Notes: a model not told the origin generated them from the letters alone. Positions 49,453 through 59,363 are shown, counted from the first letter of the stretch. The stretch is 64,000 bases of DNA from Vibrio cincinnatiensis (GCF_022113815.1 NZ_SGOM01000006.1:178537-242536), one strand, 5' to 3'. Numbers and translations are program-made.

Positions 49453-51483
49453 TCAACTATTAACAATAAATTGCTGACGTAGCGTTTCTATCTGATCGCG
49501 CTTAGCTGCTGCCTGTTCAAATTCCAGCTCTTGTGCATGTTTATACATTTGCGCCTCTAATTTTAAAATCTCTTTTTCTAGTTGCTGAGGGGTTAAACTT
49601 CCATATCCCGCTCCCTCTTCGGCAACTTTAGATAGTGGCACAACTCGGCTAGTTTTCTGCTTGCGAGCTTTGGTGGCATCCCCAAGCTCCATAATATCGT
49701 TGATATTGCGTTTTAAAGCCTGCGGTTGAATACCCATTTTTTCATTATAAGCATGCTGTTTTTCTCTGCGTCTCTGCGTTTCATCCATTGCTTTTTGCAT
49801 GGATTTTGTCACCGTATCGGCATAGAGAATGGCCTTTCCTTCTAAATGACGAGCCGCTCGACCTATAGTTTGGATTAATGATCGTTCTGAACGCAAAAAA
49901 CCTTCTTTATCCGCATCTAAAATCGCAACCAAAGAGACTTCAGGCATATCTAACCCTTCACGCAATAAGTTGATACCCACCAGTACATCAAAAACGCCTA
50001 ATCTTAAGTCTCGAATAATCTCAACACGCTCAACTGTATCAATATCTGAGTGTAAGTAACGAACCTTGACGCCATGCTCATGTAAATATTCAGTGAGGTC
50101 CTCTGCCATCCGCTTTGTCAAGGTGGTAACCAAAACGCGCTCATCTTTCACGGATCGCAAACGAATTTCAGATAACAAATCATCCACTTGAGTCGCCACA
50201 GGGCGTACTTCTAGTTCAGGGTCAAGTAACCCCGTTGGCCGAACTACTTGTTCAACCACTTCTCCGGCTGATTTCTCTAATTCATAGTGGCTCGGTGTCG
50301 CTGACACAAAAATCGTTTGTGGAGCTAATGCTTCAAATTCATCAAACTTCAATGGGCGGTTATCCAGCGCCGAAGGCAACCGAAATCCAAATTCAACTAA
50401 AGTTTCTTTACGTGAACGGTCCCCTTTGTACATCGCCCCAATTTGCGGAACAGTTACATGCGATTCATCAATAACCAACAAACCATCATGCGGCAAATAA
50501 TCAAAAAGAGTCGGTGGTGGCTCCCCTTCACTACGACCACTAAGATAACGAGAGTAGTTTTCGATACCCGAGCAAAAACCCAGCTCATTCATCATTTCAA
50601 TATCAAACTGAGTTCGCTGAGAAATCCGCTGCTCTTCCAGTAGCTTATTATTCTCGAGTAAGTATTGACGTCGGAGTTGTAGCTCTTGTTTGATCTGCTC
50701 AATCGCTTCCAGAATTCGCTCTCGAGGGGTGACATAGTGGGTTTTAGGATAGATGGTATAACGAGCCAGATCACGCTGTTTAACCGCTCCGGTTAATGGG
50801 TCAAATAAACTGATACACTCCACCTCATCATCAAACATCTCCACCCGCACCGCTTCTTGTTCTGATTCTGCGGGAAAAATATCAATCACCTCGCCGCGAA
50901 CCCGAAACTGCCCACGCTCAAACGCCATTTCATTACGGGTATACTGCAGTTCAGCTAAACGGCGGAGCATATCTCGCTGATTAAGTACATCTCCACGGCG
51001 TAAATGCAACATCATCTTTAGGTAAGAATCAGGATCGCCCAAACCATAAATTGCAGAAACCGATGCCACAATGATGGCATCTTTACGTTCGAGTAAAGCT
51101 TTCGTGGCAGATAAACGCATCTGCTCTATATGAGCATTAACGGAAGCATCTTTCTCAATAAAGGTGTCGGTGGTAGGAACATAAGCTTCAGGCTGGTAAT
51201 AATCGTAATAAGAGACAAAATATTCCACCGCGTTATGCGGGAAAAAATTTTTCATTTCCCCATACAATTGAGCCGCTAACGTTTTATTCGGCGCTAATAA
51301 GATCGTTGGACGCTGCGCTCTAGCAATGACATTAGCGAGAGTAAACGTTTTTCCCGACCCCGTCACACCCAACAATGTTTGGTGTGCTAGCCCAGCGTCA
51401 ATGCCTTCTAACAAGCGTTGAATGGCTTCGGGTTGATCACCAGAAGGTTGATAGTGCGAAACTAGCTCAAATGCTTTGCTCAT
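49453..51483 (-). CDS. uvrB: Excinuclease ABC subunit B
   Basis: DNA-damage-verifying helicase of nucleotide excision repair. The 676-residue protein has Walker A GVTGSGKT (39-46), the beta-hairpin region [12 protein letters not shown], helicase motifs ([15 protein letters not shown]) and the C-terminal UVR motif that contacts UvrC ([19 protein letters not shown]). It stands alone. No LexA box was found upstream. Confidence 0.98.
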   Translation of the reverse strand: MSKAFELVSHYQPSGDQPEAIQRLLEGIDAGLAHQTLLGVTGSGKTFTLANVIARAQRPTILLAPNKTLAAQLYGEMKNFFPHNAVEYFVSYYDYYQPEAYVPTTDTFIEKDASVNAHIEQMRLSATKALLERKDAIIVASVSAIYGLGDPDSYLKMMLHLRRGDVLNQRDMLRRLAELQYTRNEMAFERGQFRVRGEVIDIFPAESEQEAVRVEMFDDEVECISLFDPLTGAVKQRDLARYTIYPKTHYVTPRERILEAIEQIKQELQLRRQYLLENNKLLEEQRISQRTQFDIEMMNELGFCSGIENYSRYLSGRSEGEPPPTLFDYLPHDGLLVIDESHVTVPQIGAMYKGDRSRKETLVEFGFRLPSALDNRPLKFDEFEALAPQTIFVSATPSHYELEKSAGEVVEQVVRPTGLLDPELEVRPVATQVDDLLSEIRLRSVKDERVLVTTLTKRMAEDLTEYLHEHGVKVRYLHSDIDTVERVEIIRDLRLGVFDVLVGINLLREGLDMPEVSLVAILDADKEGFLRSERSLIQTIGRAARHLEGKAILYADTVTKSMQKAMDETQRRREKQHAYNEKMGIQPQALKRNINDIMELGDATKARKQKTSRVVPLSKVAEEGAGYGSLTPQQLEKEILKLEAQMYKHAQELEFEQAAAKRDQIETLRQQFIVNS

Positions 51484-52091
51484 TGTCGTCTTTCCATCTT
51501 AGCGATTTTTATCACAAGTATTCTCCGCATCCCGTCAGTGACTAGCAAGCAAAAGTCTTCAAAATACATCGAAAAGGCCCCTTACTTTTCAGATGAATAC
51601 GCAAGTATTCCAATAAAGCCAATAGAACAACGACCCGCAATTATAAGAACCCTTTTTACTTACAACACAATCTTGCGCAGCAGATCGCGTAAACCTCAAA
51701 ATAAACAATAGCCAACCTCTTTTTACTTTGCTATCATCCTCAGCCCTAGCGATACCCCACCCCAATATTTACAACAAAACAATCCACTGCTTTTCCCCAT
51801 TTTCCCTAAAGATATCTTATTTCTGCAGTATTCTTGTCATACGCCTTTCACATAAAAAACCTGTTGATAAACCAATAAATAAAAACAAAAACAATTAGTT
51901 ACCAACAAATTTCATCATGTACATCGTAAAAAAACAAAGACAAAAATATCAAGAGAATAATTATTCAACACTCATCAACATGGTTATCCACAAATTTGGT
52001 GGATAACTAATTTAAGGTCAAAGCCGGCAAGGGATACAGAAAAGTAAAGCCTTCAAAGCAAAAAAAATCCCACTTTTTTTAATACCAATAG
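51484..52091. other. 608-bp AT-rich region between uvrB and tRNA-Asn
   Basis: Very A-rich in its right half (51840-51970) and with no ORF or RNA structure I can support. It carries the uvrB promoter on the minus strand, but no LexA operator was recognised. Confidence 0.5.
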
Positions 52092-52120
52092 TTGACACAT
52101 TAGGACCGAGTAGCTACCAT
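52092..52120 (+). promoter_or_regulatory. Promoter of tRNA-Asn
   Basis: Consensus TTGACA (52092-52097) and TACCAT (52115-52120) are 17 bp apart, followed by a GC-rich discriminator (CCGCTGC) typical of stringently controlled stable RNA genes. Confidence 0.85.
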
Positions 52121-52137
52121 CCGCTGCACAAACCAAT

Positions 52138-52213
52138 TCCCCCTTAGTTCAGTTGGTAGAACGGCGGACTGTTAATCCGTATGTCGCAGGTTCGAGTCCC
52201 GCAGGGGGAGCCA
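52138..52213 (+). tRNA. asnT: tRNA-Asn (anticodon GTT)
   Basis: A 76-nt cloverleaf with acceptor stem TCCCCCT / AGGGGGA, D-arm TAGTTCAGTTGGTAGAAC, anticodon GTT at 52171-52173, T-loop GGTTCGAGTCC and encoded GCCA end. Only one copy is seen here, with its own promoter and terminator. Confidence 0.98.
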
Positions 52214-52224
52214 AATTCCAGAAG

Positions 52225-52250
52225 AAAGACGTCCTAGGACGTCTTTTTTT
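52225..52250 (+). terminator. Rho-independent terminator of tRNA-Asn
   Basis: A perfect 22-bp palindrome (52225-52246) followed by a T run, 11 bp after the tRNA. Confidence 0.95.
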
Positions 52251-52330
52251 GTCTCTAAACCTAGCTATTTCAAGGAATTGCATTTTAAATTAAAAAGTAG
52301 CCTCCGTGACATTTACTCCCTGACATACTC

Positions 52331-53743
52331 TTAACGACAGAAGTTATTAATAATCTGACTTAATTTTTTAATCGCTCTCATCCTCGTCTCATTGAGCTCA
52401 AAGGATGCATTTAGCCGAATACAGTGGTTATATTGCTCTGTTAGACTAAACATTTTACCAGGAGCAATGCTAATATTTTCGCTCAATGCCGCATGATATA
52501 CATTCAAAGCATCAACATGCTTGGGCATTTCCAGCCAAATAAAATACCCACCGGGTTGATTCACAATTTTCACATTTTGATGAAGATAATGCTTAAATGC
52601 TGCCACCATTTCCATCTTTCGTTTTTGTAAGTGTTTACGAAGGTTTTTTAAGTGCATCTCATAATGGCGACCACTTAAATAGTTTTTGAGGGTAAGTTGG
52701 ATAGGCGCACTGGTCGCAAGCGTGCTCATTAATTGTAATTTTTGTATTTGTATTGCCCGATTCCCAGCCGCCACCCATCCAATACGCAAACCTGCGATTA
52801 AGGATTTAGAAAATGAAGAACACAGCATGGTATTGCCACTCTCATCAAATGCCCGAATGGGCGATACGGATTCATTCCCCACATATAACTCGCCATAAAC
52901 ATCATCTTCAATCAGGGGAATGTTGTAACGCTGTAATATTTCACTCACTTGTTTTTTCTTCTCTAAAGACATCGTAAAACCCAAGGGATTTTGATGATTA
53001 GACATAAACCAACAAGCTTTAACATCATGAGTTTGAAAGGCCCGCTCTAAGGAGTCTAAATCAATACCACTATAAGGGTCTGTACGAATCGAAAGTGCTT
53101 TAAGACCGAGACGTTCTAATGATTGCAGCGTTCCATAAAAGGTAGGGGATTCCACCACAACCCAATCACCGGCTCGGGTACAGGCTTGTAAACTGAGATT
53201 TAGCGCTTCTAATGCTCCTGCGGTAATCACAATTTCATCGGGAGAAATGTTGACACCTTTTGCTGCATAACGCTTAGCAATAAGAATTCGAAGCGCTTCA
53301 TTGCCTGGTGGTAAATTATCAAATGAACTGGTGATGGGCATATTACGCGCAGCAGAGGTCAGCGCACGATTCACTTGTTGTCGCGGATAAAGAGCCGGAT
53401 CGGGATAAGAAAACCCTAAATTAATCATTTGCGGCTTTTTACTGGCTTGCAAGATCTCAAAAATAAACGCATTAATATCGACTTTTTCCGTCCACGATAT
53501 GGCAGCTTGAGTGACTTGACTCTGGTTTTTTTTGACCGTCGGAGCGACACAATAACCGGAGCGTGGACGAGCAATGAGCCATCCCTGCGATTCCAGAACT
53601 TGATAAGCATGTAAAACGGTCATTAAACTAAGCCCAGTATGTTCGACTTGCTTACGAAGTGACGGCAACTTATCCCCAGGATTCCATATGCCCGATTTAA
53701 TTTGTCGCTGTATGCCTTCCACTAGCTCTTCATATTTAGCCAA
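52331..53743 (-). CDS. MocR/PdxR-type transcriptional regulator (GntR-aminotransferase fusion)
   Basis: A 470-residue regulator with a GntR winged helix (about 1-70, YEELVEGIQRQI then GDKLPSLRKQVEHTGLS) joined to an aminotransferase-fold domain (about 95-465). PLP-binding elements are present: NPLGFTMS, the DDVYGEL motif, and the lysine in CSSFSKSLIAGLRIGW. The start is probably TTG 53743 with GGGAG upstream; the frame is open to 53764. It is divergent from the cio operon over 154 bp that hold an inverted repeat, so the oxidase is its likely target. The effector is unknown. Confidence 0.88.
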   Translation of the reverse strand: MAKYEELVEGIQRQIKSGIWNPGDKLPSLRKQVEHTGLSLMTVLHAYQVLESQGWLIARPRSGYCVAPTVKKNQSQVTQAAISWTEKVDINAFIFEILQASKKPQMINLGFSYPDPALYPRQQVNRALTSAARNMPITSSFDNLPPGNEALRILIAKRYAAKGVNISPDEIVITAGALEALNLSLQACTRAGDWVVVESPTFYGTLQSLERLGLKALSIRTDPYSGIDLDSLERAFQTHDVKACWFMSNHQNPLGFTMSLEKKKQVSEILQRYNIPLIEDDVYGELYVGNESVSPIRAFDESGNTMLCSSFSKSLIAGLRIGWVAAGNRAIQIQKLQLMSTLATSAPIQLTLKNYLSGRHYEMHLKNLRKHLQKRKMEMVAAFKHYLHQNVKIVNQPGGYFIWLEMPKHVDALNVYHAALSENISIAPGKMFSLTEQYNHCIRLNASFELNETRMRAIKKLSQIINNFCR

Positions 53744-53778
53744 ATTACACCACTCCCAACCCAAAAATGCCGCTAATA

Positions 53779-53807
53779 TATAACAATAGAAAAATACAAC
53801 TGTTATA
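53779..53807. promoter_or_regulatory. Inverted repeat between the MocR gene and cioA
   Basis: TATAACA (53779-53785) and TGTTATA (53801-53807) form a 7-bp inverted repeat with a 15-bp gap, in the shared promoter region. It is a candidate operator for the adjacent regulator. Confidence 0.45.
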
Positions 53808-53897
53808 GCACAAAGTTCATTTTCTGTATCTATGAGAAAAGAAAGATCCTATCTAGCATTAGAACCTCATAAGTATCATAAGATTCAAAGGAAGTTT

Positions 53898-55265
53898 ATG
53901 TTCGGTCTCGACGCCTTTATGCTTGCGAGGATACAGTTTGCGTTTACTGTTTCCTTTCATATTATTTTTCCTGCCATCACGATTGGGCTAGCGACTTATT
54001 TAGCGGTGCTCGAAGGGTTATGGCTAAAAACGCATAACAAAGATTACAAAACTCTTTACCTATTTTGGTCAAAAATTTTTGCGATCAACTTCGGTATGGG
54101 GGTTGTGTCTGGCTTGGTCATGGCTTATCAATTTGGTACCCACTGGAGCGGATTTTCACGCTTTGCAGGAAGCATCACTGGACCTCTATTAACTTATGAA
54201 GTTCTCACTGCCTTTTTCCTAGAAGCTGGTTTTCTTGGTGTTATGCTATTTGGGTGGAAAAAAGTAGGACGGGAAATTCATTTCTTTGCGACCTGTATGG
54301 TTGCATTAGGTACGATCATTTCCACCTTTTGGATTCTCGCCTCCAATAGTTGGATGCACACGCCTCAAGGCCATGAAATCGTGAATGGACAGGTCATTCC
54401 TGTTGATTGGTTCAAGGTCATTTTTAATCCATCATTTCCCTACCGCTTAGCTCACATGACGGTTTCTGCCTTTTTAAGTTCCGCCCTTTTTGTGAGTGCA
54501 TCCGCAGCTTGGCACCTGTTACGTGGTAATGAGACGAATGCGATAAGAAAAATGTTTTCTATGTCACTTTGGATGTTACTGCTCGTCGCACCAATACAGG
54601 CCTTCATTGGTGATTTACATGGTTTGAATACACTTGAGTATCAACCTGAAAAAATTGCTGCCATAGAAGGACACTGGGACAATTCAAACGGTAAGCCCAC
54701 GCCGCTAATTCTGTTTGGTTTGCCCAATATGGACACAGAGCAAACGGATTACGCCATCGAGCTCCCCGTACTCGGTAGCCTAATACTCAAACACAGCCTG
54801 ACCGAGCCTATTCCAGCGTTAAAAGACTTCCCAAAAGATGAAAGGCCAAATTCCACGGTCATCTTCTGGTCGTTTCGAATCATGGTAGGGCTTGGATTAC
54901 TCATGATTTTGCAAGGTGTGCTTGGGCTAATTTTACGTCGAAACGAACAAGTTTACCGTTCTCCCGCTTTTTTAAAGCTGAGCCTGTTTATGGGCCCCTC
55001 AGGTTTAATCGCCATATTAGCAGGTTGGTTTACCACCGAGATTGGTCGTCAACCTTGGGTGGTTTATGGTTTGATGAAAACAAAAGATGCGGTATCAACA
55101 CACGGAGACTTAACCATGAGCGTTAGTCTCATCACCTTTTTCGTTGTTTACAGCTTAGTGTTTGGTTTTGGTTATTTCTACATGATTCGTCAAATCCAAA
55201 AAGGTCCTGTAGACAATGACCATTTAAGTAATCATACAACCGACACCATCTCTGGCCGAATATAA
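53898..55265 (+). CDS. cioA: Cytochrome bd-type (cyanide-insensitive) ubiquinol oxidase subunit I
   Basis: Catalytic subunit of a bd-family quinol oxidase in the inner membrane. The 455-residue length, without the long Q-loop of E. coli CydA, fits the CIO type. His21 (FHIIFPAITIGLA) is the expected haem ligand, and the conserved GWFTTEIGRQPWVVYG is present. The chosen start is ATG 53898 (MFGLDAFMLARIQF) after AAGGAAG; the frame opens 22 codons earlier. Directly downstream is cioB, which has an in-frame stop, so the oxidase may be non-functional or may depend on readthrough or two-part expression. Confidence 0.94.
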   Translation: MFGLDAFMLARIQFAFTVSFHIIFPAITIGLATYLAVLEGLWLKTHNKDYKTLYLFWSKIFAINFGMGVVSGLVMAYQFGTHWSGFSRFAGSITGPLLTYEVLTAFFLEAGFLGVMLFGWKKVGREIHFFATCMVALGTIISTFWILASNSWMHTPQGHEIVNGQVIPVDWFKVIFNPSFPYRLAHMTVSAFLSSALFVSASAAWHLLRGNETNAIRKMFSMSLWMLLLVAPIQAFIGDLHGLNTLEYQPEKIAAIEGHWDNSNGKPTPLILFGLPNMDTEQTDYAIELPVLGSLILKHSLTEPIPALKDFPKDERPNSTVIFWSFRIMVGLGLLMILQGVLGLILRRNEQVYRSPAFLKLSLFMGPSGLIAILAGWFTTEIGRQPWVVYGLMKTKDAVSTHGDLTMSVSLITFFVVYSLVFGFGYFYMIRQIQKGPVDNDHLSNHTTDTISGRI

Positions 55266-55296
55266 CTTCCAACGAAATAAAATGAGGTAAAATATC

Positions 55297-56304
55297 ATGC
55301 TGTTTGACTTATCCGTTATTTGGTTCGGAATAATCATTTTTGCAACCCTAATGTATATTGTCATGGATGGATTTGATTTGGGTATCGGTATATTAATGCC
55401 GTTTATCAAAGATAAAAAACAGAAAGATGTCATGGTCAACAGTGTCGCCCCAGTTTGGGATGGCAATGAGACCTGGCTGGTTCTGGGAGGGGCGGGGTTG
55501 TTTGGTGCTTTTCCTTTAGCTTACTCCGTGATCATTGAAGCATTGACCATTCCGCTCACCATTATGCTTGTTGCTTTAATTTTTCGCGGTGTTGCTTTTG
55601 AATTTCGCTTCAAAGCCCTTCCCTCCCATCTCCCATTTTGGGATCGGGCCTTTATGGCCGGTTCTATTATCACTACGTATTGTCAAGGAGTGGTTGTCGG
55701 TGCTGTACTGCAAGGATTTAACGTTGAAGGCCAAGAATTTGTCGGAGGCCCACTCGACTGGATAACCCCGTTCCCACTTTTCTGTGGCGTAGGCTTAGTT
55801 GCTGCCTATGCGTTATTGGGCAATACCTGGCTTATCATGAAAACAAAAGGAGCATAGCAGGAAACCATGTTCTCTTATAACAAAGTGATCCTGTTCGCTA
55901 CACTCTTGTCCTTTGCCATTGTGAGTATTTGGACCCCGATAGAACATGCAGCTATCGCTCATCGTTGGTTCAGTTTGCCAAACCTGTATTATCTAGCCCC
56001 TCTCCCATTAATAACATTAATACTATGCTGGGCCTTATATCGTTCTATTCAAAAACAAAAAGAAAGCCTACCATTTTGGCTAGTACTTGGTTTTATTTTA
56101 TTGGGATTTATAGGCTTGGGCATTAGTATTTGGCCAAATATTATTCCCCCCAACATCACTATTTGGCAAGCAGCCGCACCTTATGAAAGTCAGCGGTTTA
56201 TGCTAATAGGTACTGGTCTTATTTTACCCATAATTCTAGTGTATACATTCTGGAGCTATTACGTCTTTTCAGGGAAAGTGGATGAAAATGCAGCTTATCA
56301 TTGA
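55297..56304 (+). pseudogene. cioB: Cytochrome bd oxidase subunit II (cioB), interrupted by an amber codon
   Basis: Subunit II of the CIO-type oxidase. The frame 55297-56304 would give 335 residues, the family length, but TAG at 55855-55857 (codon 187, after KTKGA) splits it in one frame, with no shift. The N-terminal part (55297-55857, 186 aa) has MDGFDLGIGIL, WDGNETWLVLGGAGLFGAFP and GVAFEFRFK. The C-terminal part (55867-56304, 145 aa) has the WFSLPNLYYL and PYESQRFMLIG blocks. AGGA at 55859 precedes the ATG 55867, so reinitiation is conceivable. A sequencing error, a real nonsense mutation, or a split two-polypeptide subunit all remain possible. Confidence 0.85.
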
Positions 56305-56358
56305 GGATCCAAAAAAATTGAATATGAAAATAAATCAGTCAATATTGATAGAAGAACG

Positions 56359-56490
56359 ATGATGAAATTATCAAAAATAATACGCCAAGGCTCGTGGATG
56401 ATAGGAATTTGGATCATAAGTGTATTAGCGCTTGCCGCTGCTTCACTAACTTTTCGTTTATTAATGACGGCTGCGGGATTTAAATCTTAA
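56359..56490 (+). CDS. DUF2474 small subunit of the CIO oxidase
   Basis: A 43-residue peptide with an N-terminal KIIRQGSWMIGIW, one membrane helix (about residues 14-36) and the typical ending RLLMTAAGFKS of DUF2474 proteins. These are encoded after cioB in many bacteria and resemble CydX in size and place. Two adjacent ATGs (56359, 56362) are possible. Its presence intact downstream suggests the operon was functional until recently. Confidence 0.8.
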   Translation: MMKLSKIIRQGSWMIGIWIISVLALAAASLTFRLLMTAAGFKS

Positions 56491-56617
56491 TATTTCGATT
56501 ATTTATCACCCCCTTTCATCGCTGATGGATGGGGGTATTCCCTTGATGAGAAAATGAGACACACTACCGATACGAATAAATTACAGCCCATCCCATAATT
56601 ATAGAGATAGCATACAT

Positions 56618-57115
56618 TTAATTAAGAGATTGAATCGCACGTTTCAAGAATGTTTCCGCTAAACTATTGGGTTTAATTTCTAATAACGCCGCCTCGAAAG
56701 GAAACCAAGCTGCTGAATCAATTTCATGATTAGTTCCAGATAAATCTTCCGATTCAGCAATACAAAGATAATTACATACCAGAGTATTAGACTTCGAATA
56801 ATATTCACTACTCATATAACGAGGGCTATGAACCAATAACCCCGTTTCTTCCTCTATTTCCCGAATAACCGTTGTTTCGAGATTTTCACCTTGAGAGACA
56901 TAACCGGCAACTAATATATTATCTTGACTACCATATTGCTGTACAAGCAAAACGCTATTCTGGTCTGGGTTTAAAATAATAGCACTGATGGCAACACTAA
57001 AGTGAGGGAAACGATATTCATTACAATGATGGCAAAAAGGAATAACCCCTTCACCCGCACATTCTTTTTTCAATAATAATTGTCCACAATTTTCACAAAA
57101 TTTTTCTTTTTCCAT
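56618..57115 (-). CDS. NUDIX hydrolase with zinc ribbon, NudC-like
   Basis: A 165-residue protein with a four-cysteine zinc ribbon (Cys 7, 10, 28, 31) and a NUDIX box (G-x5-E-x7-REIEEETG, about residues 71-93). The zinc ribbon plus NUDIX order is that of NudC-like NADH pyrophosphatases/deNADding enzymes, but the protein is shorter than E. coli NudC (257 aa) since it lacks the N-terminal domain. The substrate is therefore open; many short members hydrolyse other nucleoside diphosphate compounds. No obvious operon partner. Confidence 0.85.
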   Translation of the reverse strand: MEKEKFCENCGQLLLKKECAGEGVIPFCHHCNEYRFPHFSVAISAIILNPDQNSVLLVQQYGSQDNILVAGYVSQGENLETTVIREIEEETGLLVHSPRYMSSEYYSKSNTLVCNYLCIAESEDLSGTNHEIDSAAWFPFEAALLEIKPNSLAETFLKRAIQSLN

Positions 57116-57508
57116 TGGTTCACCAGAATGTTAAATCAAGGGTACTGTCTCATCAAAAAATCATTAAATATTAAAACTAGAATCAAACTCTATAAGGCAT
57201 CAACTATTCTATATCTAAATGCGTTAATTTTAACATAAAATATGGAGGATAAACCTATACAGAATGTCATTAAATATGATATAACAGCATAACTAGACGC
57301 CTCTTACTCGCCATTTAATGTAATGGCCATATCTTATTCAGCAATGGACAACCAGTTTTTTCTGAGTTAAAAAACAAGAAAAACCATCAATAAACTGGCA
57401 GGATATGGTTATAACAGCGAATTATTATTTTCCTGTGTGGATAAGAGCGATCACTGCCATCAAATAGGTTCAAACTTGATTCATTCATCTGAGTCATATT
57501 TAGGGACA
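57116..57508. other. Region between the NUDIX gene and merR
   Basis: 393 bp, AT-rich, with a weak minus-strand frame of 72 codons that overlaps merR and has no family match. No RNA or operator was recognised. Confidence 0.5.
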
Positions 57509-57937
57509 TTAACTTTTTATACCAAATTGAGCTGGAGTATATCGCCTCACCAGTTTCATCAATTTTTGGAAGGACTTGCACTCTAAATGTGAATCGTAGG
57601 GACAAGATGCCACATGATTTAGGCTATCACGAACGGCCTGTAGGCGTTTGATGTGGTCGTCAATATCTTGAGCCTTTTGAGCTAATAAATCACGATCAAT
57701 AACCAGTGTATTCTCCTCTGACGAGTTAAACATTTCGGAAATTTCATTCAGGGATAAACCAGCCAAACGACCAAGACGAATAATATTCAGTTTATTTAGC
57801 ACCTCTGATGAATATTGGCGTCTTAGTCCATTTCTTCCCACTGAACGAATCAGCTTTATCTGTTCATAATACCTCAGCGTTGATGGGGGTAACCCCGATA
57901 TTTTTACTACTTCAGAAATATCCATACGATTAACCAT
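57509..57937 (-). CDS. MerR-family transcriptional regulator
   Basis: A 142-residue regulator starting at ATG 57937 (MVNRMDISEVVKISGLPPST). The N-terminal MerR helix-turn-helix (LPPSTLRYYEQIKLI) is followed by the wing and a coiled-coil dimerisation helix (about 78-110), then a C-terminal pair of cysteines (CPYDSHLEC) that may sense a metal or thiol-reactive compound. Metal-specific loops of CueR or ZntR are lacking. The 31-bp element beside its start is a MerR-type promoter for a divergent gene. Its first 60 codons are repeated at 63732-63911. Confidence 0.88.
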   Translation of the reverse strand: MVNRMDISEVVKISGLPPSTLRYYEQIKLIRSVGRNGLRRQYSSEVLNKLNIIRLGRLAGLSLNEISEMFNSSEENTLVIDRDLLAQKAQDIDDHIKRLQAVRDSLNHVASCPYDSHLECKSFQKLMKLVRRYTPAQFGIKS

Positions 57938-58026
57938 TGACCTAAAGTTAACTTTAAGTTGTACCATGACTTTCCCATTACAACCAGTTAAACCTAGTGA
58001 AACTTTGGAGGAAAGAATGTCACTTT
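57756..58026. repeat. Left copy of a direct repeat of at least 271 bp
   Basis: Identical to 63730-64000 except at 57778 and 57890. It spans the first 60 codons of merR, the shared promoter, the leader and the first codons of a divergent gene. The true right end is unknown because the second copy reaches the window edge. Confidence 0.95.
57937..57967 (+). promoter_or_regulatory. MerR-type divergent promoter
   Basis: TTGACC (57937-57942) and TACCAT (57962-57967) are separated by 19 bp holding the dyad CTTAAAGTTAACTTTAAG-like sequence. The over-long spacer is that of MerR-activated promoters. The element points to the short ORF at 58017. Confidence 0.75.
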
Positions 58027-58052
58027 GTAGTGAATATCATCAATTATTTTAA
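58017..58052 (+). pseudogene. Truncated start of a divergent gene (11 codons)
   Basis: ATG 58017 follows a strong GGAGGA site and a MerR-type promoter but the frame closes after MSLCSEYHQLF. At 63991 the same start recurs in the second repeat copy and runs off the window. The fragment is best read as the cut end of that gene. Confidence 0.65.
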
Positions 58053-58460
58053 CCTCTTTTAAATAAGGCAGAGCTTACCTCACCGAGGAAATTTCGGGGA
58101 TAATGTCCTGATGGGGCTCTTCTTTAGATGTTTTAAAACAGAATAGGGGCCAACGGTGGGTTATATAGGGACTGATTGAGTTGAGCGTTACAAAATACAT
58201 AGATAGCCCGATGCTCTAAAGACACCGCACCTGGAACAGTGAAATCACCAGCATTGATACTTACGAACCATGCCCAAAGAGATAACCTAATAGATGACTA
58301 TTTATAGTTCGTATTGAAGAAAGTTCTTAAATCCTGTCGGTGTATCTATGCAACTTGATCAAAGACCAAGCTTTTAAACTCGGTCTTTGTCAGCGATCTG
58401 TTGCGCCTTTTTGTCTCTAAAGAAAATCTTTTCAGCTGATGAGGTCAGATAAGCATATTT
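58053..58460. other. Gene-free stretch at the left edge of the iron-uptake block
   Basis: 408 bp with no supported gene. A CAAAGACC / GGTCTTTG inverted repeat (58360-58367 with 58382-58389) may end transcription of the esterase gene. No insertion-sequence remnants were recognised. Confidence 0.5.
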
Positions 58461-59363
58461 CTACTCGGCATTCGCCTGAATAAATCCTAGCACTCGAGCA
58501 ACATAGGCCTCAGTATCAAAGATCGGGTCGCCATGCTGAGCTCCTTCAACCAAGTAAAGGTCATTCTCGATACCATGACTATCGAGTACACTTTTCAAAT
58601 GCTCACTTTGGCTATACGGCACGGTGGTATCATTGAGGCCATGAAATATAATGAAGGGGGGAGTCACATCATCAATGTAAGTTGTTGGAGAAGCCCATTT
58701 AGCAAAATCAGCATTTTCTCTTGGTGATTTACCCAGCATTTTGGCTTGTGATGAGTCTGGTGCGTCATGGTCGATTGCTCCGCTGTTTCCTTTCAGTTCA
58801 ACAAGATCGCTCGGTCCAAAAAAATCCACCACTGCGGACACTTTATAACGCGGCTCATGCCCTGCGAGATAAAAGCCACTGTCATAAGTATTAGACGTCG
58901 CCACTAACATCGCCAAATGCGCCCCAGCAGACCGGCCCATCATCACAACACGATCACTCTTTAAAGAGAACTCCTGACGGTGATCCATCAGATAGTTGAT
59001 CGCATCGTTAATATCTGCGACTGGTGCAGGAAACGTTGCTTCGCTGCTTAAGCGATAATTTACCACCACCACCGCGTAACCTTGCTTTAACAACGTGTTC
59101 GCTAATCGTCCATTTTTAGTAAAAAATTCATCTTTCGATCCACGCATCCATGCTCCACCATGAACCCATACGAGTAAAGGTGCCGCTTGTTGTTGATTAG
59201 GCTGATAAAGGTCCAAGGCAAGAGCCTTTCCGTTCACTGTCTTATAATCGATGGTTTGTTTTTGAACAGGAACTGGTGTGATCTCAAGCCCATTTCTCGC
59301 ACTACAACCCAATAAGCTGACGATACCAATCAGCATTGTTAGCCCTATTGTTGCTCTTTTCAT
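58461..59363 (-). CDS. Lipoprotein alpha/beta-hydrolase (BD-FAE/esterase-lipase type)
   Basis: A 300-residue exported esterase. It has a lipobox LLGC (Cys20), an oxyanion-hole HGGAW (68-72), the nucleophile Ser145 in GRSAG, and likely catalytic Asp245 and His277. It is a paralogue of the next gene at 59465, with aligned motifs. Together with that gene it lies downstream of a Fur-boxed TonB receptor in the same direction. Being a lipoprotein facing the periplasm, it could act on an imported siderophore or on acetylated sugars; the family covers many esters, so the substrate is open. Confidence 0.85.
   Translation of the reverse strand: MKRATIGLTMLIGIVSLLGCSARNGLEITPVPVQKQTIDYKTVNGKALALDLYQPNQQQAAPLLVWVHGGAWMRGSKDEFFTKNGRLANTLLKQGYAVVVVNYRLSSEATFPAPVADINDAINYLMDHRQEFSLKSDRVVMMGRSAGAHLAMLVATSNTYDSGFYLAGHEPRYKVSAVVDFFGPSDLVELKGNSGAIDHDAPDSSQAKMLGKSPRENADFAKWASPTTYIDDVTPPFIIFHGLNDTTVPYSQSEHLKSVLDSHGIENDLYLVEGAQHGDPIFDTEAYVARVLGFIQANAE

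Noticed and set aside
51484..51700. LexA box at uvrB
   Set aside because: No CTG-N10-CAG palindrome in the promoter-proximal region.
52138..52213. tRNA-Asn as an integration site of an island
   Set aside because: No repeat of the tRNA 3' end and no integrase downstream in the window.
55297..56304. Frameshift in cioB
   Set aside because: Both parts are in the same frame; only a stop codon separates them.
57387..57605. 72-codon minus-strand ORF
   Set aside because: Overlaps merR in another frame, with no recognisable product.
57509..57937. merR as the regulator of the zntA promoter
   Set aside because: It lacks the metal-loop features of ZntR and lies beside its own MerR-type promoter 15 kb away.
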